From: Carnegiea gigantea
Lineage: Eukaryota > Streptophyta > Magnoliopsida > Caryophyllales > Cactaceae
Assembly: GCA_029747015.1 (NCBI GenBank)
Contig: JAKOGI010000001.1
Coordinates: 3,086,001-3,150,000, forward strand
Direction of reading: 5' to 3'
DNA length: 64,000 nucleotides
Shown here: one piece after another, positions 1 through 10,849 of the stretch
Position numbering within the stretch: position 1 is the first letter of the stretch
Layout: every line of letters starts with the position of its first letter
Notes under the pieces: model-generated
Databases searched by the model: none
Seen by the model: the letters and a program-made list of their open reading frames with translations, nothing else
Told to the model about the DNA's origin: nothing
Position numbers and translations under genes: made by a program

Positions 1-1117
1 ATATCCTTGATTGCACTCAGTCCAACTCAGAGCAAAGTTCACTACAAGGTGATCAGGATCATAAATTTGCTTGAGAAGATAACCGAAGTTTGCATCTACT
101 GATAACCCACATTTGGTGAAGCACAACTCTTTCACATTTTTCCCATACAGGAAGAAGCCTTCTAAAACACAAGGAAGGATCCAGCACGAATCAAACACAA
201 TTTTCTTCACCATTGGCAAGTTCTTAACAATCCATTTGGCAAGGGTCTCGTCTATGACCATTCCTCTTTGGTGCAAATGTAGAAATTCTAGCCGTCGACC
301 ATACATTCCCAGCAACAACAAAAAACAAGCACATTTATGTCGATCCATACTTCCAAGATGTATTTCTTTCAGATGCCACCAATTGCGAATGGCCAAGCCA
401 AAGCCGGTAACAGTAATCCTACGAATATTTAGCAACATCAAATGCTTAATAGATAGTGTCCTGCAATATTGTATAAGTTGTAAAGAGATTATTCATATGT
501 ATTCAACCCAACAAGAAGATCCAACGAAATTAGCATGCCATATCTAAGAACTAAGATGAAACACCATACCTCTCGGCAATGTAATGAAGGTGACTATCCA
601 AAATTTCAAAATCATAAGGCAGGATGACAGTGTGAATTGAAAATCCCCAATTCTGCAATGAATCATCTTCTAGTGCAAGCTGCAGCAATCTCGACAAAGA
701 TTTAGCTATTTTGTTATATTGCTCCTCTGATTGGGGCTCTCCCAAAAGGCCAGGCAAACGTCTTGATTCAGCAAGAGGTAATCGCTCTATAGGACACAAA
801 TTAGGGTGGAACCCAACACTTGTGGCACTGAGATCAAGTAGATCGTGTCTCCAGAACAACATATTGCAACAGACGTTCTTCCATGACTGACAAACAAATG
901 TTGCATTTAACAAGTCATGGATAGGTACGCGAGACAGTATTTCCTCAAGCATATTAGGGTCCAAATTTGCCCAGTCTCTCCCACTCCCACAAAGGGATGA
1001 ACACTTTTTTACAGGATGTACACCCCAAACCGCGGCCTTCAACATTTGTTTCTCAACAATCGTATCATTCGCTACTTTCCTCTGTTTTCCAATGATGATC
1101 TTGTTATTTCCAGACAT
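1..1117 (-). CDS. F-box/LRR-like protein, copy A (3' end outside window)
   Basis: This is probably a substrate receptor of an SCF (Skp1-Cullin-F-box) ubiquitin ligase. Exon 1 runs from the ATG at 1117-1115 down to 570. It encodes an F-box at about residues 50-98, containing LDPNMLEEILSRVP, VCQSWKNVC and FWRHDLLDLS. The intron is 569-461, with donor GTATGG and acceptor TTGCAG, phase 2, completing an Arg codon. Exon 2 runs from 460 past the window edge. It stays open throughout and holds LRR-like segments such as LEFLHLHQRG and VKELCFTKCG. The longer open frame begins at a TTG, so I take the first ATG. Copies B and C are paralogues of the same gene. Copy A alone lacks visible damage, but its C-terminus is not seen. 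The F-box call is firm; the subfamily and the substrate are unknown. Confidence 0.82.
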
Positions 1118-2255
1118 CAATTTTGCACCGATCTTGGTGTCGGCCTGCTCTTTTCTGCACTAATAAACTTTTCCGTTCTCAATTAGTAATGATCAAACTA
1201 CATGTCAAACTAATATACCCATTTAAAAACATATAGAACCACAAAAGACACATCACGCAGTACTAGACGTGCAAGTTCGGGCAAGCAGGTTAAATACCGG
1301 TCGAATGTATTCGGATTCGGGTAAAATACGGGTCCGATGTATTTCAGGTTCGAATAAAATATAGGCGGGTGTGTTTCGATTTTATGGGGTTTGGAGAGCC
1401 TTTCTAATGAGTTAGGGTTTATATAAAATTAACATATTCCATGCTCAAAGGTGTAATTCACCTGCCTTACCCCCTCCAAAGCCATTCTGGACTACACATA
1501 AAACATTAATTCAGAGGTCAAGTTCCAAAATTTGTCATAGATTCAGAGATGTATATGCTAAACTAATGCGTTATGAGCCACTTCGGTAATCACAAAGCTG
1601 AGAACAAACAACAACCAGGACAAAGAAGCAAGCTACCAATTCTAGTCTCGCACTCATAGAGAGAATACAGATGGGTGCACGAAGGGAGATCTCACCTGAT
1701 AAATAAAACTCAATAATAACAACCAGTATGATTCCCAGTACCATTCAAAGCAAGAAGAAGAGATATGCAGCGTCACCTAATAAGTTATACCTGCGAATTG
1801 AATAAGAGCAATCGAATTAAAGGGAGGGGGAAAAAATCAGATAGCGGCACAAAATTTCAGTCTTTTTTTTTGGAAACCCCTAACAGAAGGAGACTCGGAA
1901 GAATCGAACCCAAGAACGAAGGCAAACTTACAAAGACAAATAGATATAGATGCAGATCAAACTCGATTTATATTGAATATTGAGTCAAATTGAAAATCAA
2001 ATAACATAAACAAGGAAACATAAGGAATTCTTTTACAGGGAAGAAACGAAATTGAAAAGAAAAACGAAACAAGCCCAATTTTTTTGGGGAGCGAAGGGGA
2101 GAGATCTTGGTACTCACGTCAAGATGAGCAAGGCAAGCAGCCAAGGAGCAAAGAGCAGCAGCTAAAAAGCAGAGCAGCCGGTGAGGAAGGAAGAGAGACG
2201 CTGCGAGAGGGAGCGAGAGTCTGAGCGAAAGAAAGCGCGCTGGAGATTATTTTTT
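1118..2255 (-). other. 5' leader of F-box copy A with a leader intron
   Basis: On the minus strand a good donor (GTGAGTACC, at 2117-2109) follows a GC-richer, pyrimidine-rich leader at about 2118-2255. A good acceptor (TGCAG, ending at 1155) precedes the short untranslated stretch before the ATG at 1117. The leader intron would be about 1155-2117. A further possible leader exon lies near 1470-1610, bounded by a CTCAG acceptor and a GTAAGG donor. The block is nearly identical to 32282-33203 upstream of copy C. Splicing is inferred from site sequence only. Confidence 0.45.
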
Positions 2256-2263
2256 CCCCTAGT

Positions 2264-2285
2264 TATTATATTATATTATATAGCC
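2264..2285 (-). promoter_or_regulatory. Candidate TATA box of F-box copy A
   Basis: The minus strand reads GGGCTATATAATATAA about 30 bases upstream of the pyrimidine-rich leader, which is a plausible plant core promoter. In copy C the matching stretch is altered (a CGA interrupts the TATA run) and is pushed away from the leader by a 390-bp insertion. The call rests on sequence position only. Confidence 0.4.
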
Positions 2286-3183
2286 CTTGGCTGCTTAATT
2301 ATTTTCTTTTCATTCTTTTTTTTTTTTATGTGTACGGAGCATTTAAATTTATGATATATTTTTTTAAAAAATAAACTAAAAATTTAAAAATTTAAAAATT
2401 AATAACAAAGACTCTTTATGATTGTATCTGTGTAAAAATTAATATTGTGTACTAATCAATATTTATCAAATTTGTCCTTATAGGAAATGAGACGCTTATT
2501 ATGTTTTAATTTGAGTTTTTCAAAATTAAAGTGTTTCTTAACATTGAAGAATATATTTTTTTTTTGCATTGAATTCGGATTATAAATATCAGATAGGAAA
2601 TCAATATTTATCAAATTTGTCCTTTTTTGAAAAAAACGAAATACATTAATTATTGAAAATTGATTAAATGTAGAATATGCTTGCTCATTTCAACACCAAA
2701 ATATGTAAAATATTGCTACTCATTTCAACAACAAAACATATAAATATTGTTACTCATTTCAACACCATACACCATTAGTAATTATGATTTAAAATAACAC
2801 AATCTAAATTTCTACTATAAATAAACTTCCATTATATAGCTACTGTAATATTGAGAAAGGAAATTAAAATATACCACATATCCCTTTCTTGATGTCTAAT
2901 AAAATAAACTCGTGTTTTGTATGGTGCCTAATAAAATAAACCTTTAAAAAATATTATTAAAAAGATAAGTCGACCATCACTTGAATAGATTTAGGATTTT
3001 CATTTTTTTTTACCTATATAGTAATAATCCTGTAAGCATGCCATAAACATTATCGAAACTCATAATTAGAACTTCCGAACAAATGACCAAACGGCGAACA
3101 ATAAAATAACAAATGACAATTAATAACTTAATATATCCAACTAATTAAACAAAAAAAGATATTCAGATAGTTAGAGAGCGTAA
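2286..3183. other. AT-rich intergenic stretch, no gene seen
   Basis: It holds poly-A/T runs and short repeated phrases (two near-identical stretches at about 2455 and 2605 sharing TATCAAATTTGTCCTT). I see no coding signal on either strand. Confidence 0.5.
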
Positions 3184-3441
3184 TTACTTTATAAGTGCAT
3201 CCTTCAGCTCAGAAGTAGCATCCTTGGCCTCCTGGAGACTCGACACCGATCCAAACACCACCCTCGGATTTCCCACGTCGATTTGATATACGATCAAACC
3301 GTCATCCACATCGCCGACGAAATCCCAGTCGTTGACGTCCCAAGCCGCCGTTTGAATCGCCAGTTCCACTGTCAAACCGCTAATCTGCTCCAAGGAAGAC
3401 GACACCATGCCAGCTGAAGCTAGTCGGACCGCCTTCGACAC
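3184..3441 (-). CDS. Orphan plant gene exon, function unknown
   Basis: An 85-codon open frame ends at TAA (3184-3186). The peptide looks like real protein: it has a hydrophobic/acidic alternating core (AAWDVNDWDFVGDVDDGL) and an Ala-rich helix before the end (LQEAKDATSELKDALIK). Base composition is much more GC-rich (about 50%) than the flanks, as expected for exon sequence. The nominal start is TTG. I read the upstream edge instead as a splice acceptor (CTACGAG before TTTGGTG) or a truncation point, because a long AT microsatellite lies just upstream. I do not recognise the family. It is either the last exon of a gene whose other exons are lost, or a captured fragment. Confidence 0.45.
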   Translation of the reverse strand: MSKAVRLASAGMVSSSLEQISGLTVELAIQTAAWDVNDWDFVGDVDDGLIVYQIDVGNPRVVFGSVSSLQEAKDATSELKDALIK

Positions 3442-3602
3442 CAAACTCGTAGGAAAATCATGGGGATGAGAGTTAAATGATAAAGTTAATTAGAGATTGT
3501 ACCTAAAGAGGAAGAAAATGGTGACAATTCTCTCTATTTCTGATCTCTGCCTTCTCTCTCATCCATCTGTCTCTCTCTTTCCCCCCCCGAAAAAACCTTC
3601 AA

Positions 3603-3606
<4 letters not shown>

Positions 3607-3659
<53 letters not shown>

Positions 3660-3662
3660 ATC

Positions 3663-3694
<32 letters not shown>

Positions 3695-3716
3695 GTATAT
3701 ATATATATATATGATA
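3607..3716. repeat. (AT)n microsatellite, interrupted
   Basis: Two long TA runs (3607-3655 and 3664-3716) are separated by TTATTATC. Open frames translating to Ile-Tyr repeats across it on both strands are artefacts. Confidence 0.95.
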
Positions 3717-4402
3717 TACTTCATAGATGAAATGTAGTTTTTCCAAAAAAAAAAATGTAGAATAAAAGTTTATGATAATATGATATACTTTACATACCGT
3801 ATGTAAATACAAATTAATTATTCAAGATGTGACATAATAAGATTGCTAATTAATTCTTATCTGCTCCAAAAAAAAAGATAATGAAATATGATTTTTTTCC
3901 CCCCACTAAAAACCATCCTCCCATATCCACATTTTCCTGATCCTCTCTTCACGAGAATGTAATTTTCGGTGGTTATTGACGATAGAAAGGGTGACGTGGA
4001 AAAGTAGGGAAATTGGGGATATCAATTAGTGATTTTTTTATGAATTTCAAAATTTAAAATCAAATTAACTTTTAACTGTTTTGAGTATTTTTGACGGAAT
4101 TAATGAGAAGCTTGGATTGAGGGAGAAAAGTACTCTTAGGCTATCATTCATTTTTACACTTATCTTATAAAGATGTGTATATAATTCTTTCACTATGTGC
4201 GATAACTTATCGTTGATAAGATTAACTTTTGCTTTTTATTAAAACCTTACATCGCAAAGGCATTGACCACAATATTAATAATTGAAAGAGTAAGTATAAG
4301 GAGATAATTAGTTCGACCCTTATTAGCAAGTTTTATAGTAAACCTATTTTATTTTACGCTTTTCCTTAAGCTATAAACAAGCAGAAATAGGGGGGGAAAA
4401 TT

Positions 4403-4580
4403 AAAGAGCAAAAAATTAAAGGAGGGTAGAGAAGCAACTCTTCTATTAGAGTCAAGTTTCGATCCTGGAACCTGTCCAGAAAAAAAAAATAAATTGAAGA
4501 GCAAAAAAACAAAGGAGAGTAGGGAAGCAACTCTTCTGTCACAGCCAGGTGTCGATTTTGGGACATGTGAGACCTGTGAA
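4403..4580. repeat. 93-bp tandem duplication
   Basis: A segment that begins with AGAGCAAAAAA and includes GAAGCAACTCTTCT occurs twice, near 4406 and 4499, with about 85% identity. It lies between two copies of an AT-rich phrase near 4040 and 4577 (TTTAAAATCAAATTAA). The origin is unknown; it may be a decayed short element. Otherwise 3720-5092 shows no gene. The stretch 4800-5092 is homologous to 35110-35385, which belongs to the same segmental duplication. Confidence 0.55.
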
Positions 4581-5092
4581 TTTTTATGAATTTTAAAATT
4601 TAAAATCAAATTAATTTCTAACTATTTTAAAATTTAAATAATGTGAATAATTGAAAGTACGGGATTCACTGTCGAGTTTAAATCCACGGTTGCTATCTAC
4701 TGAAACTCCACAAATCACTCTCCATATAGTATTTGAGAATTCCTCAATTGTGAGCACTCTACTCATTTTAGCACTTGTTATATAAAGATATCTTTGATCA
4801 TCATCATCAGTTTTTTACATCAAAAAATTCAAACATTTTCTCCTCATTTTCAAAAAATTCCTTGCTTCACCCTCTCACTTCTTTTCAACAAACAATTAAA
4901 ATATTCTTTTAAGTACCAAAATATTTAGTTACATAACATATCGTTCCCCCTCACCCCCCCCCCCCCCAAAAAAAAAATCACGGCCCTAATTTCTTAGCAT
5001 GACTATGTTGTATGTGTATTTTTAATCATCTCACCGAGAGAAATGTGTAACCAATTCTCTTGCTCTACATAACTCATTGTTATCATATCATA

Positions 5093-5813
5093 CTAGTATA
5101 TATCCCGTGCTTCGCATGGCACTTATAATACTTCATTTGAGATTTTGATTATTAGCTAATTAGTTTTGATTAACATCAATATTTGAGATATAATTATAGA
5201 TTATGAATTATATATGTATTGTAATGGTTTATTATTTTTTATATAATTATTTTGTGGTTGTACATTTTTAATGCCTTTTTAGACTTTAAATGTTCTGAAT
5301 TTGTTATTTTATACACTTGTACGCTTTGAGTTAAATAATTGAGCTAGATTTTCACTGTCCACTTTTTTGTTTATCGAAAATTTATTGTGAATAATTTGTT
5401 TATATAGAAGATATTATTGCTATTATTTTTATTTTATTTGGTATTATTGTTGTTGTTATCATTATTATTTATTAAGTAAGATATATGGGTATTTAAAATC
5501 TTATAACTTATTGTTAAGAATTTGTTAGTATTTTCAAATGTTTATATATTATTTTTTGCTAGCATCAGTAATATAATATTTTTTTATCAAAAGTAATATA
5601 AAAGGATAATATTTTATCATTATTGAGCATTGTCATTCTTCAATTTGGAAGGAAAATCTTTGAAATTATACTTAATTTTATGAAATCTTTTTTTTTTGGG
5701 GAAAAAAACTTCCATTTGAAATTGAGTACCTCCCTTCTTTGAAAAAACAATTAACTATCTTAAAAAAAATTTTGTGGGAATGACACTTGTTCAAAATTTA
5801 GAGGCTTGTTTTG

Positions 5814-5868
<55 letters not shown>

Positions 5869-6745
5869 TGAGAGAGAGAGGGGTGGGGGGGGGAGCAAAT
5901 GTGGTGAGAACAAGGCCTTAAAATGAGATATGAGAACACAAATATAGACCTTTAATTTTCATCCACAAGTAGATTCATGTCACGTCATCCGCGCCCTCCC
6001 CCTCCCCCCAAAACCCCTTCCCTTTCCTTCCCTTCCTTAACCCTGATTCACAAGTTGTGAACACTGAGAGAGCAAGTCAGCACTTTGTTGGACAAACAAT
6101 GACTGCCAGGAGAATCGTCAGTGGCCAGGCCACCGTGAATGGGGTTCCCCGGCCACCAGCGACCCTCATGGTGGTCGTCCTTTGTCCGTTCAAGTTACAA
6201 CCAAAATAAACGCTTGACATTTGTCTGTGCAATATCAGTTGGATTTAATGGATACTCTGGCATCTTTGCGGCCGGAATTAAGCAAAAACCTTACAAAAAA
6301 AAGGGAGAAGGTTGGGAACATATCAACCTTATCAGGTAAAGCATGATTTTTCCGGTGAGGCCATTGCAGTTTGTTGGTTATTGGGCATTGTTTGGTGAAG
6401 AAACAACGTCATGAAATTCAATCGGGCGATATATGAAGCTCACCGGTGACTGAGAATGCCGGTCGGTTTCGTCAATGGTGATGGATTAAAATTTCCAGCG
6501 ACGATGGGTTGTCGAAGAACGGCAACAACAGCGTACAAGCCAGTGGGGGGACAGAATCCAGTTAACGACGACAATAGTATACTCTATTTTATTAATGGAT
6601 TATATATTTTTTAAAAATATAAATTAAATGACAGTAAATCATCTCTATTTTTTTCTTTAGTCTAGATACTAAACACTTTACCCTAAACATGAGATAGACT
6701 TGTATACATCTTGAATATATTTTAAAAAAGATGAAAAAAATTCAA
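5093..6745 (-). mobile_element. Helitron-like element Hel-1, copy 1
   Basis: The element is non-autonomous and reads on the minus strand. Its 3' terminus at 5093 shows the hallmarks of the class: CTAG at the end next to a host T, preceded by the short hairpin CCATGCGAAGCACGG. The body contains an AT/GA microsatellite (5820-5880) and a relic open frame around 6139-6339 that recurs in the other copies. The far end is placed near 6745, where similarity to copy 2 stops; its exact 5' TC terminus is not certain. No Rep/helicase gene is present. The same insertion site is shared by copy 3 at 35386, which shows that insertion preceded the segmental duplication. Confidence 0.6.
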
Positions 6746-6759
6746 CATAAATTCAAAAT

Positions 6760-7109
6760 AAATTTGAAATCACGACATCTATGTCCAATATTCTCTGAAA
6801 CATGCCACCATTGAGAAAGATGCACATGAAAGGTATTAATTCCAATGAGTAGTTTATTAAAAGATCAATACATATAATTCTAAACATACAAAACTTCGAT
6901 CCAAAATAGCAAGTGCCATACCAATTATAATGTTAACATACTAAAGAACTGGTTATGCAACATGCAGTACTGATAATAAGCATTTAAATTTTACAAGAGA
7001 TATTTTTGAGGCAACTACGCCTGGACCGATGGATGATTGGAGGTAAACTTTCAGAGGCTTGCTCAAGTTGAAGCTGGTGGAAGATGTTATGTGTCAGATC
7101 TTAGAGGTG
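6760..7109 (-). pseudogene. F-box copy relic, 3' part (interrupted by LTR element)
   Basis: The stretch 6760-6990 matches the 3' flank of copies B and C (for example AAAGAACTGG near 6941 versus 16876). From about 6990 to 7109 the sequence is different and contains the downstream part of a short minus-strand frame that resumes at 15325 once the retrotransposon is removed. No intact coding sequence remains. Confidence 0.5.
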
Positions 7110-7928
7110 TGTAAACGCAAATTTCGCGCCTAAAATAAATTAGACAGGAAATTGATATAAATAAATTTAATCTTTGTATTGATGTAGTGTGTAGGTACAA
7201 TCTCTGAATTTGATACAATAAAATGATCTTCTGATTCGATCTCCTAGTGACTTGAGTATTTCGAGTGCTTGATGCTTGATCTCGGTTGATGCAAATCAGC
7301 TGAAGAACTCTAAAGGTTGTTCTTGATTTTTGATCTGCAAGTGGCTGATTGTGGTTTCTGAAACTCTGCAAGTCTTGATCTTTCTCGCTTGGTAGCTAGA
7401 TGCTCCTTGCTGTCTGAGCTCTGAATTCTGCCAATGCTGAATGTTGAATGTTGTTGGATAGATTAATCGATGCGAGGGCGAGGTTGCTTGATCTCGATCG
7501 ATAAACTGGATGAAGAACTCTGAAGTAGACTTCAATTTGAGGTTGCAGAAGATGTTGAGCTAGCTGACTTTGATCTTTGTCGCTTGGCAGCTAGATGTTG
7601 TCTGCAGTCTGAGCTCTGGAGCCCGTAGGATGTTGAATGTTGAGCTCCTCTTTAAAATGAGGGGGGAGGACCCCTATTTATAGGCTCTGCTCGCTAGGGT
7701 TAGAGTCGGGTTTTAGACCTAGGCCCAGTAATTATTTTCTTATTTTTAAATAAAGACAATAATTACTAATTTCTGCATCATTGATGACACGTGGTGGCTT
7801 TTGATTGGCTGCACTTAATTTTAACCAAGTGGGTCCACCAAAGTTAACGTGACACGTGGCACTTTATGGTTGGTCCATTTTTTACATGTGGCATTATCTG
7901 ATTCGTCATAGAATTTTTGCCTTCTACA
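7110..7928 (-). repeat. 3' LTR of the gag-only element
   Basis: 819 bp, at least about 96% identical by eye to 14499-15324. The other LTR is 826 bp and carries a short extra repeat (GACACTTGACAC near 15243). The high identity implies a fairly recent insertion. The adjoining polypurine tract on the minus strand reads CGAGGGGGCATT (about 7929-7940). Confidence 0.9.
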
Positions 7929-8919
7929 AATGCCCCCTCGAGAGTCGGCCGCGTACACGAATTTTGAGTGTTTGAAGCGGCTGAGTCTCGAAAACTTGAA
8001 AGATGCTGAAAATTGGAGCTTTTTTTTTTTTAAAGTGGGCCGCCTCCTCCTTTGTTTAGACAAATGACTTGCCGACTTGGTAGATAATCCATACTGATTT
8101 TTTTTTTTGGAAGATAATTATGCTTGTGATAAAATTTTATCAACAACTTGCGATGAAATCTATCAACAATTTCAGGGATAGAATTTTATCAATAATTTGT
8201 GATAAATTTTATCAGTAATTTGAATGATAAAAATCTATCAACAATCTAAAAGGATAGAACTTTATCAACAAATTTAGATAAAATTCTATCAACAATTTTT
8301 CTGAAAACTGCTATAAATTCGTCTTTTGGCCTGCTGTCAATTCATCGTCTCTTCTTCCCCTTCAACTTAGCAACCCGGTTATGAACGTGAGTTCTCAGCT
8401 TTCAGCCTTCTCTAACCTTTTGGCATCTCTTTCTCTATTTTTTTTTTTTAGGGTTTTGGGAATGAGACGCGAAACAGAGGTGGCTATGGTGGATAGGAAA
8501 GAGAAGGGGGGAAAAGAAACCAGAGTCTGGCGCTTCCCCGAAGCAGCGTTCTTTTTGTTGCAATTTTAATGCCAAATTTCGGTGAGGTGTTCGTCTCCTC
8601 GGATTAACACTTCATTGCAAATGTCAATGTTTGATCTTTTCCCTCACGATTTCGTGTGGCCTGGGCATGCGCTGCTGCTTTGGTTTTTTTTTTTTTTGGG
8701 GGGTTTGTTTGGTTGGCCTGTTCTGCTGAGTTACCGAGTACATGCAGCTTCTTGATTCCGCTTTTTCATAATTTCTTTTGATTTTTCTTTTTTTTTTAGC
8801 CATTTGATATTCCTTTTGCTTTTTTTTAAGGACCCTTTTTGTTAAGGCCTCTTTATTTTGTAGTCCCCCTTTTTTTAGAAAACTTTAACTAATGCTTCCT
8901 TTTTTTTAGGAAGTTGCCG

Positions 8920-9740
8920 GATTGACTACTCCCTCTATTAGATCGCAAGTGAGGTCGACTTTTAAGACGAGGAATCGTTTCTCCCTGTAGATTCTATTCT
9001 TCGCAGGAGACTCCCTCACTTGATCTAGCTGAGATCGACTTGGATTTTATCTAACCACGACTCCACCAATTAGATCGCGAAGTGAGGTCGACTTTTAAGA
9101 CGAGGAATCGTTTCTCCCTGTAGATTCGATTCTTCACAGGAGACTCCCTCACTTAATCTAATGGTGTCAACTTGAATTTCTCTCTTCCAGCCGCGACTCA
9201 TCCAGTTAGATTGCGAAGTGAAGTCGACTTTTAAGACGATGAATCGTTTCTCCCTGTAGATTCGATTCTTCACAGAAGACTTCCTCACTTTATCTAATTG
9301 GTGTCGACTTGCATTTCTTCATTCCAGCCGTGACTCATCCAGTTAGATTGCGAAGTGAGGTCGACTTTTAAGACGAGGAATCGTTTCTCCCCGTAGATTC
9401 GGTTCTTCGCAGGAGACTCCCTCACTTAATCTAATTGGTGTCGACTTGCATTTCTTCATTTCAGCCGCGATTCCTCCAGTTAGATTGCGAAGTGAGGTCG
9501 ACTTTTAAGACGAGGAATCGTTTCTCCCCGTAGATTCGATTCTTCGCAGGAGACTCCTTCACTTAATCTAATTGTTGTCGACTTGCATTTCTTTATTCCG
9601 GCCGCGACTCCTCCGATTAGATCGTGAAGTGAGGTCGACTTTTAAGACGAGAAATTGTTTCTCCCCGTAGATTCGATTCTTCGCAGGCGACTCCCTCACT
9701 TAATCTAATTGGGGTCGACTTGAATTTCTTTCATCAGATT
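8920..9740. repeat. 137-bp tandem array, six units, each a potential hairpin
   Basis: The phrase GTGAGGTCGACTTTTAAGAC (one base different in the third unit) recurs at 8949, 9082, 9218, 9355, 9492 and 9629, giving a period of 133-137 bp. Within a unit, AAGTGAGG plus TTAGATT at the left is the reverse complement of CCTCACTT plus AATCTAA at the right. An inner pair GAATCG/CGATTC is nested inside. The array lies in the 3' untranslated region of the retrotransposon. Confidence 0.9.
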
Positions 9741-9744
9741 TGCA

Positions 9745-10680
9745 AATGCATGGTTTTCTCCATTCAGATAATGAAGGCAGAACTTCTCCGGTCAGATAGT
9801 GAGGACATTACTCATCCGATCAGACAGTAAAGACATTCAGACAATGACATTGTGCCCCCTCCAATTAGATAGTCAAGACATGTTCTTCCAATCAGAAAGT
9901 GAAGATTTGACTCCTCCTCCAGACAACAAAGGCTTGACTCCTACGATCATAGTGCGAAAGCATTTAGACTCCTCCCATCATGCAGTAGAAACTTAACTTC
10001 TTCCATCAGACAGCAGAGGTAGCTCTTTCGATCAAAAAGAGAAGTCTTGGCTCATCCAATCAGGCAGCAAACGCAACTATCCCGATCAGAAAGTAACAGT
10101 TTGACTCCTTCGATAAGACAGATGAGGCATGACTTATCCAATCAGACAACATAGGTGACTCATCCGATCAGACAGTGCAGACTTTAGCCTTTTCTATAAG
10201 ATAGTGAAGACGACTCTCCCAATCAGAAAGTAAATGCTTGGCTCATCCGATCAGATAGCAAAGGTGACTCATTCGATCAGACAGTGCAGACTTGACCTCT
10301 TCTATCAAACAGCGAAGGCAACTTTTCTGATCAGAAAGAGAAGGCTTGGCTCATTCGATCAGGCAGCAAATGCAACTATCCCGATCAAAAAGTAACAGCT
10401 TAACTCCTTCGATCAGACAGATGAGACATGACTTATCTAATCAGACAACATAGGTGACTCATATGATCAAACAGTGCAAACTTGGCCTCTTCTATCAGAC
10501 AATGAAGGCGACTCTCCTGATCAGAAAGTAAAGGCTTGGCTCATCTGATCAGATAACAAAGATGACTCATCCGATCAGACAGTGCAGACTTGACCCTTTC
10601 GAAAACACAGAAGCTCGACTCTTTCGGTCAGACAGGAAAGACATGATCCTTCCAATCAGACACCGAAAGTTTGACTTTGC
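9745..10680. repeat. ~33-bp GATCAGACAG array with a ~300-bp higher-order unit
   Basis: Short units centred on CGATCAGACAGTGAAGGC recur with variable spacing. A longer block containing GGCAGCAAACGCAACTATCC near 10064 recurs near 10363 as a larger period of about 300 bp, which indicates amplification at two levels. No convincing coding frame crosses it. Confidence 0.85.
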
Positions 10681-10849
10681 AAATTGCCAGTGCCCGACTT
10701 GAAGGAAAAGACGACCAATTTTAAAGGAAGACGCCTGTATCGCTAATGCGAAGAAGGATGCGATCTTACTTTTGCCCCCAACTTGAAGGCTTCTAAAAGT
10801 TTGTAACAATTTGGTAGCCGTTTGAAGTTTGTTTATATGGTTTGAGAAT

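Noticed and set aside
113..547. Plus-strand 144-codon ORF
   Set aside because: It is the complement of the F-box exon 2 and intron; the minus-strand frame has the domain and splice sites.
3497..3812. Tyr/Ile-repeat ORFs
   Set aside because: They are translations of an AT microsatellite.
6139..6339. Small conserved protein encoded by Hel-1
   Set aside because: Related frames occur at 28531-28818 and 49954-50178, but both strands are about equally open, starts differ and no domain is seen. Shared ancestry of the repeat is enough to explain it.
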